DNA from: Hyphomicrobiales bacterium
Lineage (GTDB): Bacteria; Pseudomonadota; Alphaproteobacteria; Rhizobiales; Hyphomicrobiaceae
Length of the DNA stretch: 12,163 bases
Reading direction: 5' to 3'
Assembly: GCA_017304275.1 (NCBI GenBank)
Contig: JAFKKW010000340.1
Span: 1-12,163, forward strand
The notes under the pieces were generated by a model. The model was not told the origin of the DNA. It did not search any database and saw only the letters and a program-made list of their open reading frames with translations. The position numbers and the translations under genes are program-made. Below, in pieces: positions 1 to 6,972 of this stretch (position 1 is the stretch's first letter; each line of letters starts with the position of its first letter).

Positions 1-80
1 ACCTCTCCCCTCTGGGGAGAGGTCGCGCAGTGTCATGCGGAGCATGGCTCCGCCATGATGCTGCGCGGGTGAGGGGGGCC
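1..80. repeat. Palindromic intergenic repeats, possible terminator
   Basis: Two nested palindromic elements are visible downstream of the lysozyme-like gene. The first is a perfect 10-base inverted repeat, ACCTCTCCCC (1-10) and GGGGAGAGGT (14-23), around a 3-base loop. The second is a long imperfect hairpin at 25-66 with three stem blocks: GCGCAG/CTGCGC, TCATG/CATGA and CGGAG/CTCCG, closed by a 5-base loop. A GGGTGAGGGG tail follows at about 68-77. Elements of the type 'CCTCTCCCC...GGGGAGAGGT...GGGTGAGGGG' are common intergenic repeats in alphaproteobacteria. Because the hairpins lie just past a minus-strand stop codon they could end transcription or stabilise the mRNA 3' end, but there is no T-tract typical of an intrinsic terminator. 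Confidence 0.7.
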
Positions 81-87
81 TGCGCTG

Positions 88-1077
88 TTAGGCCGGCGGC
101 GAGATGAAGCCGCCCTCGACCAGCGCCTTCAGCATCACGGCCGCGCCGCACTGCTTCGAGACCGCATTCGGGTCCCACTTGTTGTCGGCCACGAACTTGC
201 CCTTGGTGTAGTGGTTCGAGAAGCTCCAGAGGTACGGCGTGTTGATCTTGTACAGCAGCCGGCTGCGCCAGCCGTTGTAGCCTTCCAAGCGGTAGAGCAT
301 GCTCGCAAGATCCCAGTCGGCCTTCTCGTCGAGCTTGTCGTAGCGGATGGCGTCGCACGCGCTCGAAACCCAGTCCGAAGGCGGCAGCCACGGATTGGGG
401 CGCCCGGCGGGCACCTGCTTCGTCTTGGCCTTGAGCGAGTCGCCGTTGTGCAGATGCGACGTCATGTCGAAGCTGCATTCCATGCCATGGATGATGGCCG
501 TGAAATACCACGGCACGCAGGTTTCCTCGGCCACCGCCTCGTAGGACTTGCGCCGCGTCGAGTCCGTGATCTTGGTCACGTACCACTGCACGTCCGTGCG
601 GTTGGCGGACTTGATCTCGCATGTCGAGAACAGCTTGCGGTAATCGTCGGCGATGTCCGCGAGCTTGGGCGCGGTGACGGCCGCCGCCTGCGGTCCTTCG
701 GGGATGTCGCGCGGCATGCGCTCGGCGTTGCGCGCGGTGCGGAGAAGCTCGGACGCGCGGTCGACGAGACTGTCGATATCGGCCGACGTGACCCCGGTCG
801 CGTCCGGCGCGGATGCAGTGATCCCGTCCATGAAATCAACGATGGCAGGCTGGATCTCGGAGAATTCCTCCGTAGCCGAAGCCGGCGCAAGTCCCATGCG
901 CGGAACCGAGAGGCCGAGCCGTTGCGCCTCCTGCGACAGGTCCGAGAGTTGCGACCATGTGCTGCGCGTGATCTGCGCCTCCGCCACGGACACCCCGGCG
1001 CGGACGACGAACGGGGCTGCCAGCGCGGCCGCGAGACCCGTGGTGACCTGACGGCGGTCCAGTTTCATGCCTTTCAT
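88..1077 (-). CDS. Tat-exported lysozyme-like protein
   Basis: Predicted 329-residue exported protein, probably a peptidoglycan glycan-strand hydrolase. The N-terminus has a twin arginine (DRRQVTTGL, residues 7-15) followed by an Ala/Val-rich stretch ending near AEA (residue 34), which fits a Tat signal. Residues 155-320 carry a signature I associate with the COG5526-type 'lysozyme family': IIHGMECSFD, SHLHNGDSL, VPAGRP, YRLEGYNG, PYLWSFSNHY and DPNAVSKQCGAA. Glu200 in HGMEC is the best catalytic acid candidate by analogy with the E-S pair of lytic transglycosylases. Residues 35-150 are a less conserved, helix-rich region. The start at 1077 is chosen because AGGGAG (1083-1088) sits 5 bases upstream; an in-frame ATG at 1068 is the alternative. 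The gene follows the dual protease after 47 bases, so it is probably last in that operon. The family name is from memory; whether it is a lysozyme or a transglycosylase is not shown. Confidence 0.8.
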   Translation of the reverse strand: MKGMKLDRRQVTTGLAAALAAPFVVRAGVSVAEAQITRSTWSQLSDLSQEAQRLGLSVPRMGLAPASATEEFSEIQPAIVDFMDGITASAPDATGVTSADIDSLVDRASELLRTARNAERMPRDIPEGPQAAAVTAPKLADIADDYRKLFSTCEIKSANRTDVQWYVTKITDSTRRKSYEAVAEETCVPWYFTAIIHGMECSFDMTSHLHNGDSLKAKTKQVPAGRPNPWLPPSDWVSSACDAIRYDKLDEKADWDLASMLYRLEGYNGWRSRLLYKINTPYLWSFSNHYTKGKFVADNKWDPNAVSKQCGAAVMLKALVEGGFISPPA

Positions 1078-1124
1078 GATCGCTCCCTGGTCGTCATGCA
1101 TGGTGTCGATCCCCCGCCTCTCGG

Positions 1125-4100
1125 TCAGCTCGAAGGAACCTCGAGCGCGACGGCCCGCTGCGACGCGACCACCTGGTCGCAGTCTGCGGGAACGATGTCC
1201 GCAATCTCCGCGCTGGCGAGCTCGTAGCAGCTCTCGACGAACGCGTTGGCGGCCTGCGACAGCGTCGAGCTCTGGTTGAGGCCGACCGTCATCGCCCGGT
1301 AGGTGACGCGGGCGAGCTTGGTGCGCCCGATGCCGGTCACCGTGATGCCGCGATGCGTTCCGCCTTCCGAGATCAGGAAGGCGAATTTGTTGAGGATGCC
1401 GCTGTTGAAGTGCACGCAGCCGTTGTCGTTGTAGGCGGTGGAGCCGCACTGCAGGTCGTCTGGCGTCAGCACGTCGGCGTAGCTGTCGGGCTGCCCGCGG
1501 TTTGCGAGCGAGAACTTCGCCTTGCGGTCGAACATCGACTTGCCGTTGGCGTCGCGCAGGTTGGGATCGGCGAGGCTCCGCAGCGGCGCCGTGATCGAAA
1601 ATCCGGGCGAGGCTTCGCCGATCAGCCAGTTGCCGCCGTCTCCCCGCGCGTCGAGCTCGATCAAGGCCCCGAAGATGTCGGCGAGGGATTCGTTCACCGC
1701 GCCCGGCTCGTTGAGATAGAGCAGGTTTTTCTCGTGCGCGATGATGCCATGCGTCATTTCGTGCGCCACGATATCGAGCGCGCCCGCATAGCCCGGCCCG
1801 TACACCATCACGTTGCCCTTGGGGCAGTCGTAGGATTTGCTCGTGCACCAGTAGGCGTTCTGCGTCCGCCCATGCCGCACGTAGGCTTCCATCGGCGAGC
1901 CGCCCTGTCCGGCGTTGTCGTCGAAGCCGTCGCGCCCGAAGGTCAGGAAGAAATAGTCGCGCACGAGGCCCGCGTTGCGGAACGCGGTCAGCGCCTCGGG
2001 CGCCAGCTTCTCGGCGCGGGCGCGCTGCTCCTCGTCGATGCCGACACTGCCCGGGAACGTCGTCGTCTGCCCGAGGTCGAAGATCCGCCGCAGCATGCCG
2101 CCCGACGGCTGGTCGCGGTAATAGTAGAACGCCTCGCCCGTGTTCGCGTCGACGAAAATGCGGAAGGAGTCGATCGAGACCAGCCATGCGAGCCGCGTCG
2201 AGCCGCCCTTGGCCTTGCCGACGAGCGCCGGATCGAACACGACGAGGTTGGGTGCCGCCACCTCGGCCTTGCCCGGGTCGGGCGCCAGCGGGAATGCCCG
2301 CGAGGCATCCGGCGCGCTCCGCAGCACGTCGGTCAGCTTGGCGCGCGCCGCCGCGACGGCCTCGCCCTCGGCAATCTTGGGCGTCGTGCTGTCGAGCGCG
2401 ACGGTGGAGATCGTGCCGCTGAATTTCGTCACGCCGAGCGTCGAATCGACGTTGAGCTTTGCCGTCGAGCCGAACACCGGCACGCCGTCGACGCGCTGCT
2501 CCACCTCCGCCACGTAGCGGTTCGGCAGATCCGGATCCTTGCGCCGCCGGACGTATTCCGGCTTCGCGCTCTTGTTCTTGGCCGGATAGAGCGAGCTGAG
2601 GCCGCCGGTGCCGAAATAGGCTTCGACGGCGCGCTTCGTCTCCTCTTCTGTCTGCTCCTTCTTTTCCGAGGCGCCGAGCGACGTCGAGCCCGCGCCAGGT
2701 TGCGGCGAGAGTCCCATGACGCTGGTCGGCAGCCCTGTCGCCGGATTGATGATCACGCGCAGGTTCGGATGCGTCTTGCGCAGTTCCGCGGCCGCGCGCT
2801 CGACCTCGACACGCGTCGCAGCTGCATCCGCGCTCGCCGCTGCGGGCGCGGCGCCGGCGGAGCGGGTCGCGTCCGACGCCCCCGTCACCAGCGAGGACGG
2901 CCCGCGCTCACCCGAGGGTGACGCGTCCGGGGCAGGCCCTTCGGCGACCACGGGCGTAGCGAGGCCGCGGCACTGCGTGATGGGCTGAGCCGCACCGGTC
3001 GAGGCCGGGATGACCTCGGCAGGCGTGGTGAGCCCCGCATACGAGGCCGCGATCGGGAACGGCGTCGCCGTGTCCGACCACAGGTATTCCATGGCCGATA
3101 GATCCGTCCGGTCGCTACCCGCGAGACGGCGCGCATCGCTCGGCAGCAGCGTTCCGAATCCACTGCCGTTGAGATCGATCTGCGGCCAGAAGCATTCGTT
3201 GTCGTCGATCACGCCGTCGCCGTTTAGATCCTCGGTGAAGGCCGCGTTCTTCGTTGCCGCATTGGAGAGCGAGGCGAGTTGCCGCGAGAAGATGGCGAGA
3301 TCGCTCGAGGTGACCACGCCGTCGCCGTCGAAGTCGGCGAGCAGGCGCGCCTGCTCCGGGGCAACGGCCGCGACCGCCTCGAGGGCGTCGATGGTCGGCG
3401 CTTGCTTGGCGCCGTCGGGCGTGTGCGCGCTCTTGCGCAGGATGTCGGCGATCTCCGCCGGCTTCTTGTCGGGCGCAAGCTCGAACAGGATGCCGGCCAG
3501 CGCCGCCACGTGCGGGGCCGCTTGCGAGGTTCCGCTGCAGACGCCGATCGGCAGCTTGTCGGCCGCGAGCGTGCTCATGATATCGACGCCCGGGGCCGAG
3601 ACGTGGCCGCCCGTGTTGGAGAACTCCGCGCGCAGCCCGTCGCGATCGATGGCTTCCACGACCAGGATGTTGGGAGGGCTTGGACCCGCCGCCGAATCCT
3701 GCGTGGCGGCCCACGCGAACGGCGACGCCCACTTGGCGGCGATCGGCGTTTCGCGGTCTTCGGAATCGTTGCCCGCCGCGACCACGAACAGCACATGATC
3801 CTGCACGCGGCTTGCCATCAGGCGGATTAGGTTGGCCTGGTGCGTAACGTGCAGGGCCAGCCCCGGAACGTCCTCGGGATTGTCCTCTCCGAGAAGGTTC
3901 GCGGCCATGAAATTGTAGCCGAGGCTGATGTTGATCACCCGCAGGTTGTCGGGCGTCATCAGGTTTGCGTAGACGTAGTCCAGCGTCTTCGCGAGCACGT
4001 CGTCGAAGAGCAGTGCGTGCACTTCCCATCCGTCGTCGACGCCGATGATGCCGGAATCCCCGACGATCGCGTCGTCCACGGCGATGGCGTCGAGGCGCGC

Positions 4101-5267
4101 ATCCGGCACGATGCCGTCGATGCCCGGCTGGTCTCCCGATCGCGCCCCGATGATGCCGGCCACGTGCATGCCGTGATGCGTTCCGCAGCCGGGCGTATGA
4201 TAGACGAGCGGCTTCACGTTCTGCATCGAGGCGAACGGCACCATGGGGTTGGCCGCGAACCCGCTGTCGATGACGGCGATCTTCGGCCGCGGCGCGCCGG
4301 GATGCGCCTGGCGGTAGCGGTTGAGGATGCTCCAAGCGGGCGGCATCCGGATCGCCTTGAGACCCCAGTTGCCGTCGAGGCTGTCGCCGCTGTTCCAGCG
4401 CCAGGAGAACACCTCGTCGCCGACCGCGATGGTGGCGCCGGTGCTCTTCTTCGGGAGCTGCTTGGCCTCCATCGTCGAGTTGACGAACGCGCCGTCGACG
4501 ACCTTCTCGTCACGAAGCTCCTTGATGATCGGCGGCTCGAGCACGCTCTTGAGCTGCTCCTGCGGTGCGGCATCGGGGGCGGGAGTTTGCGCCGCGCCGC
4601 GCGTCTGGCCGCCGCCGGCGACCTCGACCGTGATCACGCCGAGCGGCGCGATCATCTTGGTGATCGTGAGGTTGTATTTTTTGAGCAGCGCCTCGATGTC
4701 CGTATCGGTGGCGTCCGGGCTGAGCTGGATCACGAAGCTGTTGGGCTTGGCGACCGGCACGCGCCGCCGCTCTGCGCGTTCCGAGCCGCCGGGACGGGAG
4801 CGCCATTGCCGCCGCTCCGGCCTGTCCCACCGCGAGCGCGGGATCGCCGTCGCCGGATCGGTGTCGCCGGTGGCCGTGCCGGTACCCGAGCCCGCAGGTC
4901 CCGCGGCCCCGGCAAAAGCGACTTTGGAGGTTGCGCCGGGCGCCGGGGACGCCCCGCCGAACGCCGACGTGATCAGCGACGTAAGCGATTGTCCCCACGA
5001 CGACGCGTCGGAGCGCTTCGCGTTCGGCGTCGTCGGCGTCTTGCCGGGATCGATGTAAATGAAGTCGTCCGTCTTGCCGGCGTCACGGCCGCCGAAGCTG
5101 CGCGGCTGCGGTGCCGGAGCGGGCTTCTTGGGCGCGAACTTGTCCTCGAGCGTGCGCTGCAACTTGTCGTACTTCGACGGCGGCAACTGCGCGTTCGCCG
5201 TCGAGGCGATCGGAAGGACGAGCGCCACGAGCATCGCCGCGGCAAGTGCAGGCGTATGTCTCGGCAT
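1125..5267 (-). CDS. Secreted dual protease: S8 subtilase fused to M4 thermolysin
   Basis: Secreted 1380-residue protein with two complete proteases. Residues 1-26 are a Sec signal peptide (cleavage ANA|Q). About 175-215 resembles a subtilase propeptide. The S8 domain (about 325-615) has Asp334 (AVIDSG), His365 (HHGMHVAG), oxyanion Asn500 (VAAGND) and Ser581 (SGTSQAAPHVA). Residues 645-717 hold EF-hand/dockerin-like loops, and 735-820 is an Ala/Pro/Ser-rich linker. About 825-1045 looks like FTP and PepSY propeptide. The M4 domain (about 1055-1358) has HEMTH (His1169, Glu1170, His1173), Glu1193 and Asp1197 (NESLADIFG), His1286 (DNGCVHFNSG) and the C-terminal GIGRTKLARVTYRA motif. Paired cysteines (1141/1148, 1274/1284, 1347/1363) suggest disulfides. 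RBS TAGGAG (5275-5280) lies 7 bases from the ATG. It sits between the M23 and lysozyme-like genes. No key catalytic residue is missing. The domains are read directly; substrates are unknown. Confidence 0.95.
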   Translation of the reverse strand: MPRHTPALAAAMLVALVLPIASTANAQLPPSKYDKLQRTLEDKFAPKKPAPAPQPRSFGGRDAGKTDDFIYIDPGKTPTTPNAKRSDASSWGQSLTSLITSAFGGASPAPGATSKVAFAGAAGPAGSGTGTATGDTDPATAIPRSRWDRPERRQWRSRPGGSERAERRRVPVAKPNSFVIQLSPDATDTDIEALLKKYNLTITKMIAPLGVITVEVAGGGQTRGAAQTPAPDAAPQEQLKSVLEPPIIKELRDEKVVDGAFVNSTMEAKQLPKKSTGATIAVGDEVFSWRWNSGDSLDGNWGLKAIRMPPAWSILNRYRQAHPGAPRPKIAVIDSGFAANPMVPFASMQNVKPLVYHTPGCGTHHGMHVAGIIGARSGDQPGIDGIVPDARLDAIAVDDAIVGDSGIIGVDDGWEVHALLFDDVLAKTLDYVYANLMTPDNLRVINISLGYNFMAANLLGEDNPEDVPGLALHVTHQANLIRLMASRVQDHVLFVVAAGNDSEDRETPIAAKWASPFAWAATQDSAAGPSPPNILVVEAIDRDGLRAEFSNTGGHVSAPGVDIMSTLAADKLPIGVCSGTSQAAPHVAALAGILFELAPDKKPAEIADILRKSAHTPDGAKQAPTIDALEAVAAVAPEQARLLADFDGDGVVTSSDLAIFSRQLASLSNAATKNAAFTEDLNGDGVIDDNECFWPQIDLNGSGFGTLLPSDARRLAGSDRTDLSAMEYLWSDTATPFPIAASYAGLTTPAEVIPASTGAAQPITQCRGLATPVVAEGPAPDASPSGERGPSSLVTGASDATRSAGAAPAAASADAAATRVEVERAAAELRKTHPNLRVIINPATGLPTSVMGLSPQPGAGSTSLGASEKKEQTEEETKRAVEAYFGTGGLSSLYPAKNKSAKPEYVRRRKDPDLPNRYVAEVEQRVDGVPVFGSTAKLNVDSTLGVTKFSGTISTVALDSTTPKIAEGEAVAAARAKLTDVLRSAPDASRAFPLAPDPGKAEVAAPNLVVFDPALVGKAKGGSTRLAWLVSIDSFRIFVDANTGEAFYYYRDQPSGGMLRRIFDLGQTTTFPGSVGIDEEQRARAEKLAPEALTAFRNAGLVRDYFFLTFGRDGFDDNAGQGGSPMEAYVRHGRTQNAYWCTSKSYDCPKGNVMVYGPGYAGALDIVAHEMTHGIIAHEKNLLYLNEPGAVNESLADIFGALIELDARGDGGNWLIGEASPGFSITAPLRSLADPNLRDANGKSMFDRKAKFSLANRGQPDSYADVLTPDDLQCGSTAYNDNGCVHFNSGILNKFAFLISEGGTHRGITVTGIGRTKLARVTYRAMTVGLNQSSTLSQAANAFVESCYELASAEIADIVPADCDQVVASQRAVALEVPSS
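3117..3335 (-). other. EF-hand/dockerin-like calcium-binding segment of the dual protease
   Basis: Residues 645-717 of the S8-M4 protein contain three acidic loops: DFDGDGVVTSSD, DLNGDGVIDDNE and DLNGSGFGTLLPSD. The first two match the DxDxDGxxxxxD calcium loop of EF-hands and type I dockerins; the third is degenerate, with Ser in place of the acidic residue. The segment lies directly after the subtilase domain and before the linker to the metalloprotease. It probably binds calcium and could stabilise the protein outside the cell or serve as a docking module. There is no cohesin-like partner in the window, so a docking role is speculative. Confidence 0.75.
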
Positions 5268-5311
5268 CGGTAGGCTCCTAACTCAAGCTCAAAAAACGAA
5301 GGGTGATGGCG

Positions 5312-6859
5312 TTACCAGTCGGTCGCCCAGGTCCACCACGAGTTCCAGTTAGTCTTGGCCGCGTCCCACCATCCCTGCTGTTGCGGAGCGGGCGTCGGCG
5401 GCGGTGCCGGCTGTGGTGTCGGTGCCGGTGAAGGCGCGGGCTGCGGCGTGGGTGCCGGTGCAGGAGCCGGTTCAGGCTGCGGCGCGGGCTCCGGCGTGGG
5501 TTGCGGCGTCGGTGCGGGCTCAGGCGCCGGCTCGGGAGCGGGCTGCGGCGTGGGTTCAGGCGTCGGCGCCGGCTGCGGCTCAGGCGCAGGAGCGGGCTCC
5601 GGCTGCGGCGCGGGTGTGGGTTCTGGTTGCGGCGTCGGTGCCGGCTCGGGCACAGGGGCCGGTGTCGGTTCCGGAGACGGCGTTGGAGTGGGGGTCGGCG
5701 TCGGTTCCGGTGCCGGCGTCGGTTCCGGCGTGGGCTGCGGCGCCGGCGGCGGCTTCGGCGCCCCGATCTCGAGCCCGGCGTCGACGATCAGGTTGCCGTC
5801 GGCATCGATACCGGGATCGAGCCCTTTCGCCTTGCGCAGCGCGACGATCATCGACGGGAACGTCGGCACATAGACCTGCAGCGTCTTGTTGCCGACCTGG
5901 ATGCGCTGGCGCACCTGCATATGCAGATGCAGGCTCGTGCCCACTTTGCCGCCCATGTACCGCGAGACCTTGCCGAGCACCTGGCCCTGCTTGACCTTGG
6001 CGCCGGTCTTCACGGTGATCGATTTCGGGTGCATGTGGAGGTAGTAGTAATCGGTGCCGTCGTCGGTCTTGAGCTGCACCGTCGTGTTCGACGTGACATT
6101 GACGATCGTGCCGTCCTCTGCCGCCACCGCTTCCCAGTAGTTGTCCTTCCAGGACGGCGGACGGATGTCCTGGCCCTGATGGCCGACGCCGCCCGAGGGG
6201 CACAGCGGCATGTCCCAGCCGCGCACCTCACAATAGGTGTCGCGCTGCTTCATCGGGTCGTAGTTGCGCGGGTCGTTCTCGCTGCCGCCGGCCGCGCCCT
6301 TGCCGTTGTAGCCGCCGCCGCCGTAGCCCCAGATCTGCGAGTTCATGTGCGGAAACTGGCCGTCGCCGAGCTTCAGCGGAAAGATCATCTTCGGCAGGTA
6401 GACGTAGCGGTCGGACCGCCCGCGACCCTTGTCGTTCGCGTGCAGGTCCCCCGGCGGATAGTAGGCGAAGCCGGCCTTGGCGGGGTCCGTGTTGGCGGGA
6501 TCGCCGGTCGCCGGCGGCGGCTGTTCCGGCGTCGTCGGTCCTTCGCCAGTCGTGGGAGTCTCGGGCGTCGGCGCCGGCGTGCCCTCGGACGGCAGCAGGC
6601 TGCAGCGGGCGAGATGCACGAGGCTGCCGCTCGGATCGCGCGTGAGGCAGGACGCGTCCGGTCCGATGCCGGGCCGCATGCCGCCGACGCTCGGCCCGGC
6701 GAGGCTTTGCACCAGGGCGTACGTCGCCAGGTCACGTCCGAAGAGCGACGGTGCCGCGGCCACGCGGGTATGATCCTGCGCCGGAAGAGGAGAGGGGAGT
6801 GCGAGGAGCGAGCTGCCGCCGATGAGACCAACGCACGAGGCAATAAGAACTTTTCTCAC
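5312..6859 (-). CDS. Secreted M23 (LytM-type) peptidoglycan endopeptidase with Pro-rich stalk
   Basis: A 515-residue exported zinc endopeptidase, expected to cut peptide cross-links in peptidoglycan. Residues 1-27 are a Sec signal peptide (cleavage near PAQ). Residues 90-125 are a Thr/Pro-rich linker. The M23 core runs from about 205 to 325: zinc ligands His227 and Asp231 (GHQGQD), His275 (YYLHMH), and His311/His313 (HLHMQV), so the catalytic set is complete. KTGAKVKQGQVLGKVSR matches the usual strand before the last motif. Residues 370-492 are almost only Pro, Ala, Glu, Gln and Thr, and the last 19 residues hold seven Trp. The start is GTG, with GGGGGA 6 bases upstream; a nearby ATG (6864) is out of frame and meets a stop after two codons. 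It is probably the first gene of a lytic operon, 44 bases before the dual protease. Confidence 0.92.
   Translation of the reverse strand: MRKVLIASCVGLIGGSSLLALPSPLPAQDHTRVAAAPSLFGRDLATYALVQSLAGPSVGGMRPGIGPDASCLTRDPSGSLVHLARCSLLPSEGTPAPTPETPTTGEGPTTPEQPPPATGDPANTDPAKAGFAYYPPGDLHANDKGRGRSDRYVYLPKMIFPLKLGDGQFPHMNSQIWGYGGGGYNGKGAAGGSENDPRNYDPMKQRDTYCEVRGWDMPLCPSGGVGHQGQDIRPPSWKDNYWEAVAAEDGTIVNVTSNTTVQLKTDDGTDYYYLHMHPKSITVKTGAKVKQGQVLGKVSRYMGGKVGTSLHLHMQVRQRIQVGNKTLQVYVPTFPSMIVALRKAKGLDPGIDADGNLIVDAGLEIGAPKPPPAPQPTPEPTPAPEPTPTPTPTPSPEPTPAPVPEPAPTPQPEPTPAPQPEPAPAPEPQPAPTPEPTPQPAPEPAPEPAPTPQPTPEPAPQPEPAPAPAPTPQPAPSPAPTPQPAPPPTPAPQQQGWWDAAKTNWNSWWTWATDW
5384..5752 (-). repeat. DNA encoding the degenerate Pro-rich (PxPxP) repeat of the M23 protein
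   Basis: This low-complexity stretch codes for residues 370-492 of the M23 protein. The period is about two codons: alternating proline with Ala, Glu, Gln, Thr or Ser, in words such as PTPEP, PAPEP and PTPQP. The plus strand reads as repeated GGC/GGT-x-x codons, which creates Gly/Ala-rich antisense frames with no independent support. Such stalks usually form extended polyproline-like spacers across a wall or outside the cell. Repeat number is likely to vary between strains by slippage. Confidence 0.85.
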
Positions 6860-6912
6860 GCCATTTCCCCCATATCCGTACGCAACGTCGTCGTGCTTCG
6901 GACCCCGCCGGG

Positions 6913-6941
6913 ATAATGCCCAATGCGCCTACCCCTGGCAA
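6913..6941 (-). promoter_or_regulatory. Candidate sigma70-type promoter for the M23 / dual protease / lysozyme operon
   Basis: On the minus strand the 113-base gap between the AsmA-like stop and the M23 start contains TTGCCA (6936-6941), 17 bases, then CATTAT (6913-6918). These match the TTGACA and TATAAT consensus at five and four of six positions. Transcription would start near 6906, leaving a leader of roughly 45-50 bases before the GTG codon. I see no terminator in the gap, so read-through from the AsmA gene is also possible. Confidence 0.5.
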
Positions 6942-6972
6942 CGAAACGAGCGACATCCCTCGTGAGCATAAC

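Noticed and set aside
1078..2187. N-terminal extension of the lysozyme-like frame up to 2187
   Set aside because: The extension is an Arg-rich shadow of the M4 coding region; the Tat signal and RBS place the start at 1077.
1353..2921. Long plus-strand open frame (522 codons) opposite the M4 half
   Set aside because: Arg/Ala/Val-rich translation with no domain, directly antisense to well-conserved M4 motifs; expected in GC-rich coding DNA.
2800..3065. Possibility that the S8-M4 protein is two genes joined by a sequencing error
   Set aside because: The frame is continuous, the linker has no internal start with signal peptide or RBS, and codon pattern does not change. It remains worth confirming with independent reads.
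3840..5273. Long plus-strand open frame (477 codons) opposite the subtilase half
   Set aside because: Antisense shadow of clear S8 catalytic motifs; composition is His/Arg/Val-rich and shows no signature.
6833..6859. Lipoprotein signal (LIASC, Cys9) in the M23 protein
   Set aside because: Only four residues precede it, too short for a lipoprotein n- and h-region; a Sec cleavage site near residue 27 fits better.
88..6859. Phage lysis module
   Set aside because: No holin, spanin or structural phage gene is present, and the enzymes carry ordinary export signals and proprotease domains.
5355..6916. Gly/Ala/Cys-rich or Arg-rich plus-strand frames opposite the M23 gene
   Set aside because: Produced by the antisense of the proline-rich repeat; no RBS or domain supports them.
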